DNA of 64,000 bases from Nonomuraea jabiensis (GCF_014204795.1 NZ_JACHMB010000001.1:4216001-4280000), one strand, 5' to 3'. Shown: positions 25,412-34,490, numbered from the stretch's first letter. Translations and numbers: made by a program. Notes: a model not told the origin generated them from the letters alone.

Positions 25412-26725
25412 ATGTTTGACACCCTCGTGGCCAACATCGCCCTGGTTCTGGTGTTCATCCTGATCGGGGGGTTCTTCGCCGCCGCCGAAATCGCCATGGT
25501 CTCCCTCCGGGAGAGCCAGGTCCGCAAGCTCTCGCAGCGGGGCCGCCGCGGGGAGCGGGTGGCGAAACTCGCCCATGACCCCAACCGCTTCCTGTCCGCC
25601 GTCCAGATCGGCGTCACCGTCGCCACCATGTTGTCGGCCGCCTTCGGCGCCGACCGGCTGGCCGCGCAGCTCGTACCCGTGCTGGAGCGGTGGCAGGTGC
25701 CCGAGGCCGTCGCCCCCGTGCTCGGGCTCGTGCTGGTGACGCTGGCGATCTCGTACGTGTCGCTCGTGCTCGGCGAGCTGGCGCCCAAGCGCCTGGCGCT
25801 GCAGCGGGCCGAGGGGCTGTCGCTGTACGTGGCGCCGTTCCTCGACCGGATCGCGTCCCTGTCGCGGCCGATCATCTGGATGTTGTCGAAGTCCACCGAC
25901 CTCGTGGTCCGGCTGCTCGGGGGCAATCCGGAGGCCGACCGCGAAGAGGTCACCACCGAGGAGCTGCGTGACATGGTGGTCGGGCACACCGACCTCACCG
26001 CCGACGAGCGCCACCTGATCGCCGAGGTGTTCGCGGCGGGGAAACGGCAGCTCAGGGAGGTGATGCTGCCGCGCACCGAGGTCGAGTTCATGGACGCCGA
26101 CACGCCGCTGGACGAGGCGGCCCGGCTCGCGGCGGGGCTGCCGCACTCGCGCTTCCCCGTCTATCGGGAGACGTACGACGAGGTCATCGGGTTCGTACAC
26201 GTACGGGACCTGCTGGACCCCGAGCTCACCGGGCGGACCGAGCCGATCAGCGCGGTGGTGCCGATCCGCCCGGCCAAGTTCGTGCCCGCCTCGAAGCGGC
26301 TGCTCAGCACGCTGAACGAGCTGCGCGACGAGGGCCAGCACCTGGCGATCGTGGTGGACGAGTACGGCGGCACGGCGGGCATCGTGACCTTGGAGGACCT
26401 GGTCGAGGAGCTGATCGGGGACATCAGGGACGAGTACGACGAGGAGGAGGAGGTCGTGATCCTGCCCGCCGGGGAGATCGAGATCGACGGCCTGACGAAC
26501 CTCAACGACTTCGCCACCGAGACCGGCATCCGGCTGCCGGACGGCCCTTATGAGACCCTTGCCGGATTTGTCATGGCAATGCTGGGGCATGTGCCGGTTG
26601 TGGGGGAGAAGGTGGAAATATCGGGTTTTGAGATGACTGTCACAGAGCTGGACGGGCGCCGTATCGCCAGGGTGAGAGTGAAACGCGGCCCGGCGGTCGA
26701 GTCGCCGCCCGAGCAAGATTCCTGA
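25412..26725 (+). CDS. CNNM/CorC (hemolysin C)-family membrane protein
   Basis: 437 residues. An N-terminal DUF21 domain with about four spans (LVLVFILIGGFFAAAEIAM, VLGLVLVTLAISYVSLVL ...) is followed by paired CBS domains (about 205-335, with EVMLPRTEVEFMD and IVVDEYGGTAGIVTLEDLVEELIGDI). A CorC_HlyC transporter-associated domain ends the protein (about 350-430). Relatives export or regulate Mg2+/Co2+; the hemolysin name is historical. No clear Shine-Dalgarno precedes ATG 25412, so it may be leaderless. trpS follows 14 bp downstream. Confidence 0.9.
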   Translation: MFDTLVANIALVLVFILIGGFFAAAEIAMVSLRESQVRKLSQRGRRGERVAKLAHDPNRFLSAVQIGVTVATMLSAAFGADRLAAQLVPVLERWQVPEAVAPVLGLVLVTLAISYVSLVLGELAPKRLALQRAEGLSLYVAPFLDRIASLSRPIIWMLSKSTDLVVRLLGGNPEADREEVTTEELRDMVVGHTDLTADERHLIAEVFAAGKRQLREVMLPRTEVEFMDADTPLDEAARLAAGLPHSRFPVYRETYDEVIGFVHVRDLLDPELTGRTEPISAVVPIRPAKFVPASKRLLSTLNELRDEGQHLAIVVDEYGGTAGIVTLEDLVEELIGDIRDEYDEEEEVVILPAGEIEIDGLTNLNDFATETGIRLPDGPYETLAGFVMAMLGHVPVVGEKVEISGFEMTVTELDGRRIARVRVKRGPAVESPPEQDS

Positions 26726-26739
26726 CACAATTGCGTGCT

Positions 26740-27744
26740 ATGGCCAGACCTCGTGTACTCTCCGGCATCCAGCCCACGGCGGACTCCTTCCACCTGGGCA
26801 ACTACCTGGGTGCCGTCCGGCAGTGGGTCGCTCTGCAGGAGACCCACGACGCCTTCTACTGCGTGGTCGATCTCCACGCGATCACGGTGCCGACCGAGCC
26901 CGCCGCGCTGCGCCGCCGCACTCGCGTCGCCGCGGCCCAGCTCTTCGCCGCCGGCCTCGACCCGGAGCAGTCCACGGTCTTCGTGCAGTCGCACGTGCGT
27001 GAGCACACCGAGCTCGCCTGGATCCTGATCTGCCTCACCGGCATGGGCGAGGCGGGGCGGATGACCCAGTTCAAGGACAAGTCGGCCAAGTTCGGGGAGA
27101 GCGCGGCCAGCGTCGGCCTGTTCACCTACCCGATCCTGCAGGCCGCCGACATCCTGCTCTACCAGGCCAACCGGGTCCCGGTGGGCGCCGACCAGAAGCA
27201 GCACCTGGAGCTCACCCGCGACCTGGGCCAGCGCTTCAACCACCGCTTCGGCGACACGTTCACGCTGCCCGAGCCGTACATCCTCAAGGAGGTCGAGAAG
27301 ATCACCGACCTTCAGGACCCCACGGCGAAGATGTCGAAGTCCTCCTCCAGCCCCGCCGGCATCCTCGACGTCCTGGAGCAGCCCGGCCCGCTGCGCAAGA
27401 AGGTCATGCGGGCGGTCACGGACACGGGCTCGGAGGTCCTGTTCGACGAGGAGAACAAGCCGGGCATCTCCAACCTGCTCCGCATCCAGTCGGCCCTGAC
27501 CGGCACCCCCATCCCCGACCTCGTGGCCCGCTACGAGGGGCAGGGGTACGGCACGTTCAAGAAGGACGTGGCGGAGGCGGTGGCGGACACGTTCACGCCC
27601 ATCAGGGAGCGCACGGAGAAGCTGCTGTCGGACGAGGCCGAACTCGACCGCCTGCTCGCCATCGGCGCCGAACGCGCGGCGGCGGTGGCCAAGCAGACCA
27701 TGGCCGAGGTCCGCGACAAGGTCGGCTTCCTCCCCACGCCGTAG
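26740..27744 (+). CDS. trpS: Tryptophanyl-tRNA synthetase
   Basis: Charges tRNA-Trp. The class I signature HIGH appears as FHLGNYLGA near the N-terminus and KMSKS as AKMSKSS around residue 195. The QAADILLYQA segment and GADQKQHLELTRD loop bind tryptophan/adenylate. Length (334 residues) is normal for the bacterial enzyme. ATG 26740 is preferred to the in-frame TTG 26731; no strong ribosome site is seen, which suggests coupling to the upstream gene. Only one trpS is visible, so there is no sign of an indolmycin-type resistance copy. Confidence 0.95.
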   Translation: MARPRVLSGIQPTADSFHLGNYLGAVRQWVALQETHDAFYCVVDLHAITVPTEPAALRRRTRVAAAQLFAAGLDPEQSTVFVQSHVREHTELAWILICLTGMGEAGRMTQFKDKSAKFGESAASVGLFTYPILQAADILLYQANRVPVGADQKQHLELTRDLGQRFNHRFGDTFTLPEPYILKEVEKITDLQDPTAKMSKSSSSPAGILDVLEQPGPLRKKVMRAVTDTGSEVLFDEENKPGISNLLRIQSALTGTPIPDLVARYEGQGYGTFKKDVAEAVADTFTPIRERTEKLLSDEAELDRLLAIGAERAAAVAKQTMAEVRDKVGFLPTP

Positions 27745-27802
27745 GTGGCGCGGCTCCACCCGCCCGTTGCCTGGTTACCGGGTGGGCCTGCTGGAGCCCG
27801 CC

Positions 27803-27878
27803 CCGAGCGGTCCTCGCTATCGCTCGGGCTGTCTTCCTCGGGCGCCCTTCGGTCGCCCGGGCGTGGTTCACCGACCAC
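27803..27878. terminator. Three hairpins in a row between trpS and a convergent gene
   Basis: CCGAGCG/CGCTCGG (27803-27827), CGGGCG/CGCCCG with a loop containing TTCG (27839-27859) and GTGGT/ACCAC (27863-27878) follow each other within 76 bp. They probably form a two-way terminator. Confidence 0.55.
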
Positions 27879-27925
27879 AGGGGCACGCGAATCGAACTGG
27901 CGCGAGAGCCGGACCGCTGTCCTGA

Positions 27926-28795
27926 TCAGGCGGTGTGCAGTGCCTCGGGGTGGGCGGCGAAGTAGTCGGCGATCGACGCGGGCTTGCGGCCGGTGAGGCG
28001 TTCGACCGCGTGCGTGGTCACGTCGAACCAGCCGGCGCGCTTGTACGCCCCCAGGCCCGTCCATCCCTGGACGTACGTCTCCGGCATCCCGCGTTCGGAC
28101 AGCACCGCGGCCAGATCGGCGTCCGATACCGGCTCGCAACGGACCGGACGGCCGGTGACCTGGGCGAGCGCGTCGGCCACGTCCGTGTCCGTCACCGCCT
28201 CGGGACCGGTGACCTCCAGGAGCTGCCCCTCGCAGCCGCCCTCCGCCAGCACGGCCGCGGCCACGGCGGCGCTGTCGTCGCGGGTGATGTGACCCACCCG
28301 GCCGTCGCCCGAATTGCTGGGCAGCACGCCCGTGGCGACGGCGAAGGCGGGCACGCCGACCAGGTTCCACATCTCCGGCCACTGGTTGAACCGCAGCGCC
28401 GTGAACGTCAGCCCCGACTCGGCCAGCAGCCGCTCGGTCTCCTTGTGATTCTGAATGAGCGCCTGCGGCTGGCCCGGCTCGCCCGCTCTGGTGAACGACG
28501 TGTAGATCACCTGGCCCACCCCGGCCTTCGCCGCCGCCTCGATGGCGTTGACGTGCCCGCCGGGCACGCCGTCGAACGAGCCCATACTGATCATCAGCAG
28601 CCGCTCCGCCCCCTCGAGCGCGCTGGGCAGACTGGCCGGATCGTCGAAATCGGCGTATCGGGTGGCCACTCCCAGGTCGGCGACGGCGTCGGGGGTACGG
28701 GTCAACGCCACCGCGCGGGCGGCGTCCACGCGCTGGAGAAGGTGCTTGACGGTGAGGCGTCCGAGCTGCCCGGACGCGCCGCTGATCACGATCAC
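27926..28795 (-). CDS. NAD(P)-binding NmrA-family oxidoreductase (QorB-like quinone reductase)
   Basis: 289 residues with the N-terminal dinucleotide motif VISGASGQLGRLTV and the ALTRTP, YADFDDPASL and LLMISMG segments of the atypical SDR group that includes QorB. No catalytic YxxxK pair is evident, as in that group. Likely NAD(P)H-dependent reduction of quinones or a redox-sensing role. It is divergent from an HxlR regulator gene 77 bp away, the classic arrangement for redox- or aldehyde-responsive control. Confidence 0.82.
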   Translation of the reverse strand: MIVISGASGQLGRLTVKHLLQRVDAARAVALTRTPDAVADLGVATRYADFDDPASLPSALEGAERLLMISMGSFDGVPGGHVNAIEAAAKAGVGQVIYTSFTRAGEPGQPQALIQNHKETERLLAESGLTFTALRFNQWPEMWNLVGVPAFAVATGVLPSNSGDGRVGHITRDDSAAVAAAVLAEGGCEGQLLEVTGPEAVTDTDVADALAQVTGRPVRCEPVSDADLAAVLSERGMPETYVQGWTGLGAYKRAGWFDVTTHAVERLTGRKPASIADYFAAHPEALHTA

Positions 28796-28817
28796 GGCAA
28801 ATCTCCTTGGAGGTTTG

Positions 28818-28829
28818 GATGCGTATCCT
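28818..28829. promoter_or_regulatory. Candidate HxlR operator
   Basis: GGAT-GCGT-ATCC is a 4-bp-arm inverted repeat in the 77-bp divergent gap, 22 bp from the reductase start. The evidence is symmetry and position only. Confidence 0.3.
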
Positions 28830-28872
28830 GATCATTGGCCAGCAGGCGAGAGGTCCGAAAGAAGGCACATCT

Positions 28873-29244
28873 ATGTCCACTGCCGCCATCACCGTCCCCG
28901 TGACGGTGAACGATCACGAGAACTGCCCCGCGACCAGCATGCTGCGCCGGGCGGGCGACAAGTGGAGCGTTGTGATCCTGTCGGTGCTCGAACGCGGCAC
29001 GTACGGCTTCAACGAACTGGACCGGTCCGTGGAGGGTCTCAGCCGCCGCATGCTCACCCGCACGCTGCGGAGCCTCGAAGGGGACGGGCTGATCAGCCGC
29101 ACGGTCCATCCCGGCGTGCCGCCACGCGTCGACTACGCGCTCACCGAACTGGGGCGCTCCTTCCTGGAGCCGGTACGCGCCCTGGGCCTGTGGGCCCTCG
29201 CACACCAGTCCGACCTCGAAGCCGCCCGCACCCGTAACCGTTAG
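28873..29244 (+). CDS. HxlR-family transcriptional regulator
   Basis: 123 residues with one winged-helix domain: the N-terminal CPATSMLRRAGDKWSVVILSVL, where a Cys just before the first helix is the usual redox-sensing position of this family, and LSRRMLTRTLRSLEGDGLISR as the recognition and wing region. ATG 28873 is chosen over the upstream in-frame start at 28807 because GAAGG lies ahead and the conserved domain begins soon after. It most likely controls the divergent NmrA/QorB-like gene. Confidence 0.87.
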   Translation: MSTAAITVPVTVNDHENCPATSMLRRAGDKWSVVILSVLERGTYGFNELDRSVEGLSRRMLTRTLRSLEGDGLISRTVHPGVPPRVDYALTELGRSFLEPVRALGLWALAHQSDLEAARTRNR

Positions 29245-29355
29245 ACGGCGCCCGTCACACAAATGCGGCCACACGAATGCCGCCTGATCTCCGAGGTGAA
29301 GCCGGCCGACGAGGTCGCTGCGGCATTCGGCGACGTCTCACGGCAGCAGCGTCTG

Positions 29356-29389
29356 GAGGGGTGGCTCGTGCGCGTACGAGCCACCCCTC
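29356..29389. terminator. Long perfect hairpin between convergent genes
   Basis: GAGGGGTGGCTCGT and ACGAGCCACCCCTC form a perfect 14-bp stem around a 6-nt loop. It lies 10 bp beyond the 3' end of the peptidase gene and 110 bp after the HxlR gene, so it is an efficient two-way terminator candidate. Confidence 0.75.
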
Positions 29390-29398
29390 ATCACGAGA

Positions 29399-30943
29399 TC
29401 AACGGAAGGAGAGCATCCAGCCCGGTGTGCCGGGCTGCGGGGTGACGGGCTTCCTGAGCGTCCGGACCTCGGCGGGCGGGACGGCCGGGCAGCGGGCCCC
29501 CGGCGCGGGGAGGGTCCGCGAGATCAGGTACGCGTCGGCGGCCTCCGTGGCGCAGGCTCCGCGTCCGTAGACGATGTGGCCCCAGCCCTCGTACGTGAGC
29601 AGCCGGCCCGACCGGCCCAGCTGCTGGGTCGTGCTGAGCGCCCACGGGTAGACGGTGGCCGGGTCGTGCAGGGAGTTGAGGACCAGCAGCGGGGTGTCCG
29701 TACGCACCTTCAGGCGGTGCTGCGGGTTGGGGATCGGGTCCGGTTGGCCGAGGCACGAGACGACCGGGCCGATCGCCAGCGGGCTGTAACGCATGTCGGG
29801 TGCGATCTTCGCCTGGCGGCGCAGGTGCTTGCTGAACTCGCGGTAGTCGCGTACGGGCAGCCGGAAGTCCAGGCAGAAGATCTGGAACGGATTGGGGCTG
29901 ACCTCCTGCGCCTGTGTCCGGTCGATCGCCAGAGGCAGCGCGTCCGCGCGCGGAGTCCGCCCGGACTCAAGGTCGGCGATCACCTGAGAGAGCGGCAGCC
30001 AGTTGGCCGGATCGTAGAAGGCGCCCGAAGCGGAGCTGATGAGCTGGAAGGCGGTCAGTCGCGTGTCCGGCTCGCCCGGTATGGGGAGTTCGCCGCGGTC
30101 GGCCCGGTCCAGCAGCCCCCGCCAGATCGCCCTGAGGTCCTTTCCATGCTGGAGGCAGCGGTCGTCGCGCTCGCACCAGGCCACGAACTCGTTGAAGGCG
30201 TCCTGCGCGCCCCAGGTCTCCGTGTCCATGAAGCCCTGCGTGCCCAGGCTGTGGTCCATCGTGCTGTCGAGCACGAAGGCGCGGACCCGCGACGGGTAGC
30301 GCTCGGCGTACAGCTGGCCGAGGAGGGTGCCGTAGGAGCCGCCCCAGTAGGTCAGCTTGTCCTCGCCGAGCGCGGCGCGGAAGGCGTCGAGGTCGGCCGC
30401 GGTGCTGAGCGAGTCGACGTGGTCGAAGAGCGGGCCGGTACGCGCCCGGCAGTCGGCCCGCAGGCGGTCGTTGAAGGCCAGCATCCTGTCGAAGTCGGCC
30501 TGGCTCTTCATGAGCGGGTCCGGGGCCTGGGTCATCAGGTCCGTGGAGCAGACCACGGGGTGGCTGCGGTTGGTGCCGCGCGGGTCGAGGCCCACGATGT
30601 CGAAGCGGCGCAGGACCTCGGGGCTGAGCATCTGCGGGCTGCCGAGGACCAGCTCCACCCCCGAACCTCCAGGGCCGCCCGCTCCCAGCACGAGCGCGCC
30701 GATCCTGGCGGCGGGATCGGTGGCCTTGCGGCGGGCGACACCCACCTCGAACGTGCCGTCCGACGGCCGGCTCCAGTCGATGGGCACGGTGAGCGTCCCG
30801 CATTCGACGGCCGGCTCCTCCGGGCACGGCGCCCACGAGATCGTGTCCCGTGGCTGCGCGGCCTGCGTGGTGGCGGTCGCGCCAGGCGTGACTAAGGAGA
30901 GCGGGACGAGGAGTCCGATCAACAATGCGCTGATTCTTCGCAT
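29399..30943 (-). CDS. Secreted tripeptidyl aminopeptidase-like alpha/beta hydrolase (S33, TAP)
   Basis: 514 residues from ATG 30943. A Sec signal (RRISALLIGLLVPLSLVTPG) leads to an alpha/beta-hydrolase fold with VLGAGGPGGSG as oxyanion loop and the nucleophile Ser in GGSYGT. The C-terminal TAP-like domain holds the other triad members near SLHDPATVYPWA (Asp) and GHIVYGRG (His). Streptomyces Tap enzymes cut tripeptides from the N-termini of secreted proteins. Several Cys near the ends may form disulphides. It is a single gene, convergent with the HxlR gene. Confidence 0.88.
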   Translation of the reverse strand: MRRISALLIGLLVPLSLVTPGATATTQAAQPRDTISWAPCPEEPAVECGTLTVPIDWSRPSDGTFEVGVARRKATDPAARIGALVLGAGGPGGSGVELVLGSPQMLSPEVLRRFDIVGLDPRGTNRSHPVVCSTDLMTQAPDPLMKSQADFDRMLAFNDRLRADCRARTGPLFDHVDSLSTAADLDAFRAALGEDKLTYWGGSYGTLLGQLYAERYPSRVRAFVLDSTMDHSLGTQGFMDTETWGAQDAFNEFVAWCERDDRCLQHGKDLRAIWRGLLDRADRGELPIPGEPDTRLTAFQLISSASGAFYDPANWLPLSQVIADLESGRTPRADALPLAIDRTQAQEVSPNPFQIFCLDFRLPVRDYREFSKHLRRQAKIAPDMRYSPLAIGPVVSCLGQPDPIPNPQHRLKVRTDTPLLVLNSLHDPATVYPWALSTTQQLGRSGRLLTYEGWGHIVYGRGACATEAADAYLISRTLPAPGARCPAVPPAEVRTLRKPVTPQPGTPGWMLSFR

Positions 30944-31115
30944 GTTCTGATCTTCGACGGCCGCCGGACGGGTGTGAATCGGGCGCAAGTATGGACCGCC
31001 GGCTCCTTCCCGAGGACTACGGCCCTGGGCCTTTGGTCCTAGAGGTCGCCCTCCAGCCCGCCCGCCCAGGCGCCACCACAGCCGGGTGCTCCAGGTCCTC
31101 GCCAGGCGGCGAACG

Positions 31116-31703
31116 TCATGGGCGTCCGGGCTTCAGGACGCGGTAGCGCAGGTGGGTCACGGACGCGGCTCCCGTGACGGGCGCACCCTCCGGGACCAGC
31201 TCGGCCCGCACCCCGCCGAACAGCGGCGTGCCCGCCCCCAACAGCAGGGGGACGAGGTGGAGCCACACCTCGTCGAGCAGGCCCGCCCCGAGCAACTGGC
31301 GGGCGACGTCCGCACCCAGCACCAGGACGTCCTTGTCCCCGGCGGCGTCCTTGGCGCGCCGGGCCGCGGCCTCCAGCCCGTCGAAGGCGAACGTCCCGCC
31401 GTTGTCGCCGAGGAGGTCCTGCCTGGTGCGGTGGGTGACCACGAAGCTCGGGACGCCGGGCCAGGGTGTGCCGCCCCACGGGACCAGGCCGAGGTCGAAG
31501 GTGCGCCGTCCGATGACGGTGGCTCCTACCGCCGCGTCCACCTGCCGGCGGATGCCGGTGTCGACCCCGCCGTCCGGCCCTTCCCCGGACATCCACTCGT
31601 GCAGCCGTTCGCCGCCGTCCCCCATGGGCTCTTCCTTCCGGACGTTCGCTCCCGCCGTGAACCCGTCCAGGGACATCGACACATCCAGCACTACCTTGCC
31701 CAT
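31116..31703 (-). CDS. Dihydrofolate reductase-family protein (RibD C-terminal-like)
   Basis: 195 residues. The start KVVLDVSMSLDGFTAGANV and the motif ATVIGRRTFDLG followed by PSFVVTHR are typical of the RibD_C/YyaP-like branch of the DHFR fold, which reduces pterin- or pyrimidine-type substrates with NADPH. ATG 31703 has AAGGAAGG 7 nt ahead. It is not the housekeeping folA type, and the substrate is unknown. It stands alone; nothing recognisable lies in the 170 bases between it and the peptidase gene. Confidence 0.8.
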   Translation of the reverse strand: MGKVVLDVSMSLDGFTAGANVRKEEPMGDGGERLHEWMSGEGPDGGVDTGIRRQVDAAVGATVIGRRTFDLGLVPWGGTPWPGVPSFVVTHRTRQDLLGDNGGTFAFDGLEAAARRAKDAAGDKDVLVLGADVARQLLGAGLLDEVWLHLVPLLLGAGTPLFGGVRAELVPEGAPVTGAASVTHLRYRVLKPGRP

Positions 31704-31824
31704 CGCGAGCCTTCCTTCGATCCAGCGGCGCCGCCATCCGGCGCCGTCACAAGGAGGTCGGAGCCGACCCGGCCGTCTTGACACACCACGGGCATACGTC
31801 CGCACGGGGCGGGGCGGTGTCGTA

Positions 31825-32805
31825 CTACTCGGGATCGATCGCGTCCGCCACGGTGATCTCGGAAGCCGCTGTCGGTGTGCGGAGAGTCCGGCGGACGGCG
31901 TCGCGGAGCCAGCGGTGGGCCCCGTCGGCTGTGTGCCGGGGATGCCAGGCCATTCCGATGGTCAGTGGTGGCAGTGCCAGGGGGATGTCGAGGAGGTGCA
32001 GTCCGAGGGCGCCGGCGTCGTGGGTGAGGGGCGAGGGGGCGGCGCCGGGAAGCGCGGCAGGTACGAGGCAGACGACGTCGCTGCGGGCGGCGAGGGCCAT
32101 CGCGGCCAGGTGGCTGGGCAGGACGACGCTGACCCGCCGGTGGAGGTTCTGCTCGGCCAGGGCGGTGTCGAGGGGGCCGGTGAACCGGCCGCGGCGGCTG
32201 ACCGCGACGTGTTGGGCGGCAGCGAGCCGGGCCGGGGTCAGCGGCCCCTCGGCGAGCGGATGGCCGGGCCGGACGGCCGCCACCATTCGGAGGCTGACCA
32301 GTTCTTCGACCTGGGTTTCCGGATCCACGTGGTCGATGGATCCGATCTCCAGGTCGATCCGGCCGTCGCGCAGGGCGGGTCCGGCCTCCAGCTCTTCGGC
32401 CCGGATCCGGAACGAGACCCCCGGCGCCTCCCGCTGGGCCAGTCGCAGCAGTCCGGGGGCCAGTGCCGCGCCGACCAGGTCGGCGGCTTGGAGGGTGAAG
32501 GTGCTGCGGAGGCCGGCGGGGTCGACGCTCGCGCCGGGGCTGAGCAGCGCTCCGAGGCTGCGTACCACTGCGGCGGCCTCCTCGCGCAGGGCCTGGGCGC
32601 GTGGGGTGGGAACCATGGTCTGTCCGGCCCGGACCAGGAGGGGGTCCTGGAGGATGCGGCGCAGACGGGCGAGGGTGCGGCTCATGGCGGCCGGCGAGGT
32701 GTGCAGGCGTGCGGCGGCGCGGGTCACGCTGTGCTCGGCCAGCAGAGCATCCAGCGCGATGGCGAGATTGGCGTCGATCACCGGATCCGGGCTGCTCACC
32801 AGCAT
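31825..32805 (-). CDS. LysR-family transcriptional regulator
   Basis: 326 residues with an N-terminal LysR helix-turn-helix (LDALLAEHSVTRAAARLHTSPAAMSRTLARLRRIL) and a C-terminal two-lobed effector-binding region. It is divergent from an NmrA-type reductase and a darcynin-family gene about 100 bp away and most likely activates or represses them. No T-N11-A site was confidently placed in the gap. The ligand is unknown. Confidence 0.88.
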   Translation of the reverse strand: MLVSSPDPVIDANLAIALDALLAEHSVTRAAARLHTSPAAMSRTLARLRRILQDPLLVRAGQTMVPTPRAQALREEAAAVVRSLGALLSPGASVDPAGLRSTFTLQAADLVGAALAPGLLRLAQREAPGVSFRIRAEELEAGPALRDGRIDLEIGSIDHVDPETQVEELVSLRMVAAVRPGHPLAEGPLTPARLAAAQHVAVSRRGRFTGPLDTALAEQNLHRRVSVVLPSHLAAMALAARSDVVCLVPAALPGAAPSPLTHDAGALGLHLLDIPLALPPLTIGMAWHPRHTADGAHRWLRDAVRRTLRTPTAASEITVADAIDPE

Positions 32806-32911
32806 TATTCCATTTCAGTCAAGGATTCCGTGCCGAAGTTCCCATTGTGGCAGCACGGAGATCCTCCGCAGGATGAGGGCGTACCGAACCGGCACGACCT
32901 GCGAGGTTTTC

Positions 32912-33805
32912 ATGATCGTCATTACCGCTCCCACCGGGAACATCGGCCGTCACCTGCTGTCCCTGCTCCTGGAGTCCGCCCCCGCCGCGGGCGAGGAACT
33001 GCGCGTGATCGTGCGAGATCCCGCCCGGCTTCCGGACGCGGCGCGCGGACGCGTCGAGGTGGTCACAGGCTCGCACGCGGAAGCCGAGGTCCTCGACCGG
33101 GCCTTCGAGGGGGCGGACGCCGTCTTCTGGCTCGTCCCCCCGGACGCCTCCCTGACCCCGCAGGATGCCTACATCGGTTTCACCCGCCCTGCCGCCAAGG
33201 CGCTCGCCGTCCACGGCGTCGGCCATGTCGTCGGCGTCTCCGCGCTCGGCCGCGGCACCCCGCTCGCGGACCGGGCCGGGCTCGTCACCGCCTCTCTCGC
33301 GATGGACGACCTCATCGCCGGCACCGGCGTCGCCTACCGGGCCCTGGCCAGCCCGTCCTTCTTCGAGAACCTCCTGGAGGAGTCCGACTCGATCCGCGAG
33401 AAGGGCGTCTTCACCGACACCGTCGAGGCCGACCGCAAGGCCCCCTTCGTCGCCGTCGCCGACCTCGCGGCCGCCGCCGCCGGCCTGCTGCTGGACCGCT
33501 CGTGGACCGGCACCGGCAGCGTCCCGGTCCTCGGGCCGCAGGACCTTTCCCCCAACGACCTGGCCCGCATCATGACCGAACAACTCGGCCGCCCCGTCCG
33601 CTACGAACGCCGGCCGCTCGACGAGCTCTACGCCACCCTCGTCGGTCACGGCCTCAACGAGGCATTCGTCCAGGGCCTCGTCGACATGAAGCGGGCCAAG
33701 GACGAGGGTCTCGACGCCGGCGTCGCCCGCACCCCGGACACCACCTCCCCCACCAGCTTCGAGCAGTGGTGCGCCCAGACCCTCAAGCCCGCCGTCCTGT
33801 CCTGA
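32912..33805 (+). CDS. NAD(P)-binding NmrA-family protein
   Basis: 297 residues. The Rossmann motif VITAPTGNIGRHLL opens the protein; ASPSFFENLLEE and VAVADLAAAAAGLLLD are recognisable NmrA-family segments. The catalytic YxxxK of true SDRs is absent. It may be a redox sensor or a reductase. ATG 32912 follows GAGG. It is 18 bp upstream of the darcynin gene, in a probable two-gene operon under the divergent LysR regulator. Confidence 0.83.
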   Translation: MIVITAPTGNIGRHLLSLLLESAPAAGEELRVIVRDPARLPDAARGRVEVVTGSHAEAEVLDRAFEGADAVFWLVPPDASLTPQDAYIGFTRPAAKALAVHGVGHVVGVSALGRGTPLADRAGLVTASLAMDDLIAGTGVAYRALASPSFFENLLEESDSIREKGVFTDTVEADRKAPFVAVADLAAAAAGLLLDRSWTGTGSVPVLGPQDLSPNDLARIMTEQLGRPVRYERRPLDELYATLVGHGLNEAFVQGLVDMKRAKDEGLDAGVARTPDTTSPTSFEQWCAQTLKPAVLS

Positions 33806-33823
33806 AGCTTTGGAGGCACCCTG

Positions 33824-34189
33824 ATGCCCACCGAGAAGACCGAACCGCCGGTCACGGCGTTCATGCTGGTCAAGACCACACCCGAATGGCTCGCCCTGAG
33901 CGTCCAGGAACGCGTGGACGCCTTCACCACCCGGGTCCTGCCGGCCATCGAGGCCAAGACCACCGGCGTCCGGTCACGCTTCTACGACACGGAGTTCTAC
34001 TCCGCGCGCGTCACCGACGTCTGGGTGTGGGAAGCCGAAGACCACCACGCCTACCAGCTCCTCATCGACGCACTGCGCGAAACCCCGTTCTGGGACCGCT
34101 ACTTCGAGGTCGTCGACCTCCTCGTCGGCACCGAGAACGGCTACGCCCGAACCTACGGCCTCGAACCCGTAGCCACCATCACCACCTGA
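33824..34189 (+). CDS. Darcynin-family protein
   Basis: 121 residues matching the darcynin family by the opening TAFMLVKTTPEWLALS, the central RFYDTEFYSARVTDVWVWE and ETPFWDRYFEVVDLLVG. The fold looks like a small ferredoxin-like alpha/beta protein, but the biochemical role of the family is unknown. ATG 33824 has GGAGG well placed. It is the second gene of the LysR-flanked pair. Confidence 0.8.
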   Translation: MPTEKTEPPVTAFMLVKTTPEWLALSVQERVDAFTTRVLPAIEAKTTGVRSRFYDTEFYSARVTDVWVWEAEDHHAYQLLIDALRETPFWDRYFEVVDLLVGTENGYARTYGLEPVATITT

Positions 34190-34228
34190 CCCACCTGCCC
34201 GGAGGGCAGTAAGCCCCGCCAGGCGGCT

Positions 34229-34247
34229 GGAGCGCCGCAAGCGCTCC
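34229..34247. terminator. Possible terminator hairpin
   Basis: GGAGCGC-CGCAA-GCGCTCC is a perfect 7-bp stem with a 5-nt loop, lying between the darcynin gene and the convergent small ORF. It has no U-tract. Confidence 0.4.
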
Positions 34248-34295
34248 CTGAGCTCTCGAGGTCGCAAGTCCCCGGCGGCCGCCGACGTTCCTCGG

Positions 34296-34490
34296 TCAGT
34301 TCCGGCGGGCGCCCCGGTGGAGCCGGAGCAGGGCGCGCAGGGCCGCCAGGCTGGGGCGGGTGAGGCGGGTCTCCCCGTGGGTGGCGGTCCAGCCTGAACG
34401 ATCCCGCTGGAACGACCACCCGGGGAACTCCCGCGTTGCCTCCTGAAGCAGGCGTTCCATGACGAACTCGGCACTCGGCGCTGTGGTCAT
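34296..34490 (-). CDS. Small hypothetical protein downstream of an XRE regulator
   Basis: 64 residues. It has an amphipathic N-terminal helix (SAEFVMERLLQEATREF), a central WSFQRDRSGWTAT that could form a small sheet, and a basic Leu/Arg helix at the end (SLAALRALLRLHRGARR). It lies 77 bp after the XRE regulator on the same strand. Small partner ORFs next to such regulators are common in actinomycetes, but I do not assign a family or function. Confidence 0.55.
   Translation of the reverse strand: MTTAPSAEFVMERLLQEATREFPGWSFQRDRSGWTATHGETRLTRPSLAALRALLRLHRGARRN

Noticed and set aside
29263..29445. Sixty-codon ORF between the HxlR gene and the secreted peptidase
   Set aside because: It runs through the strong terminator hairpin, has no ribosome site and no domain-like sequence.
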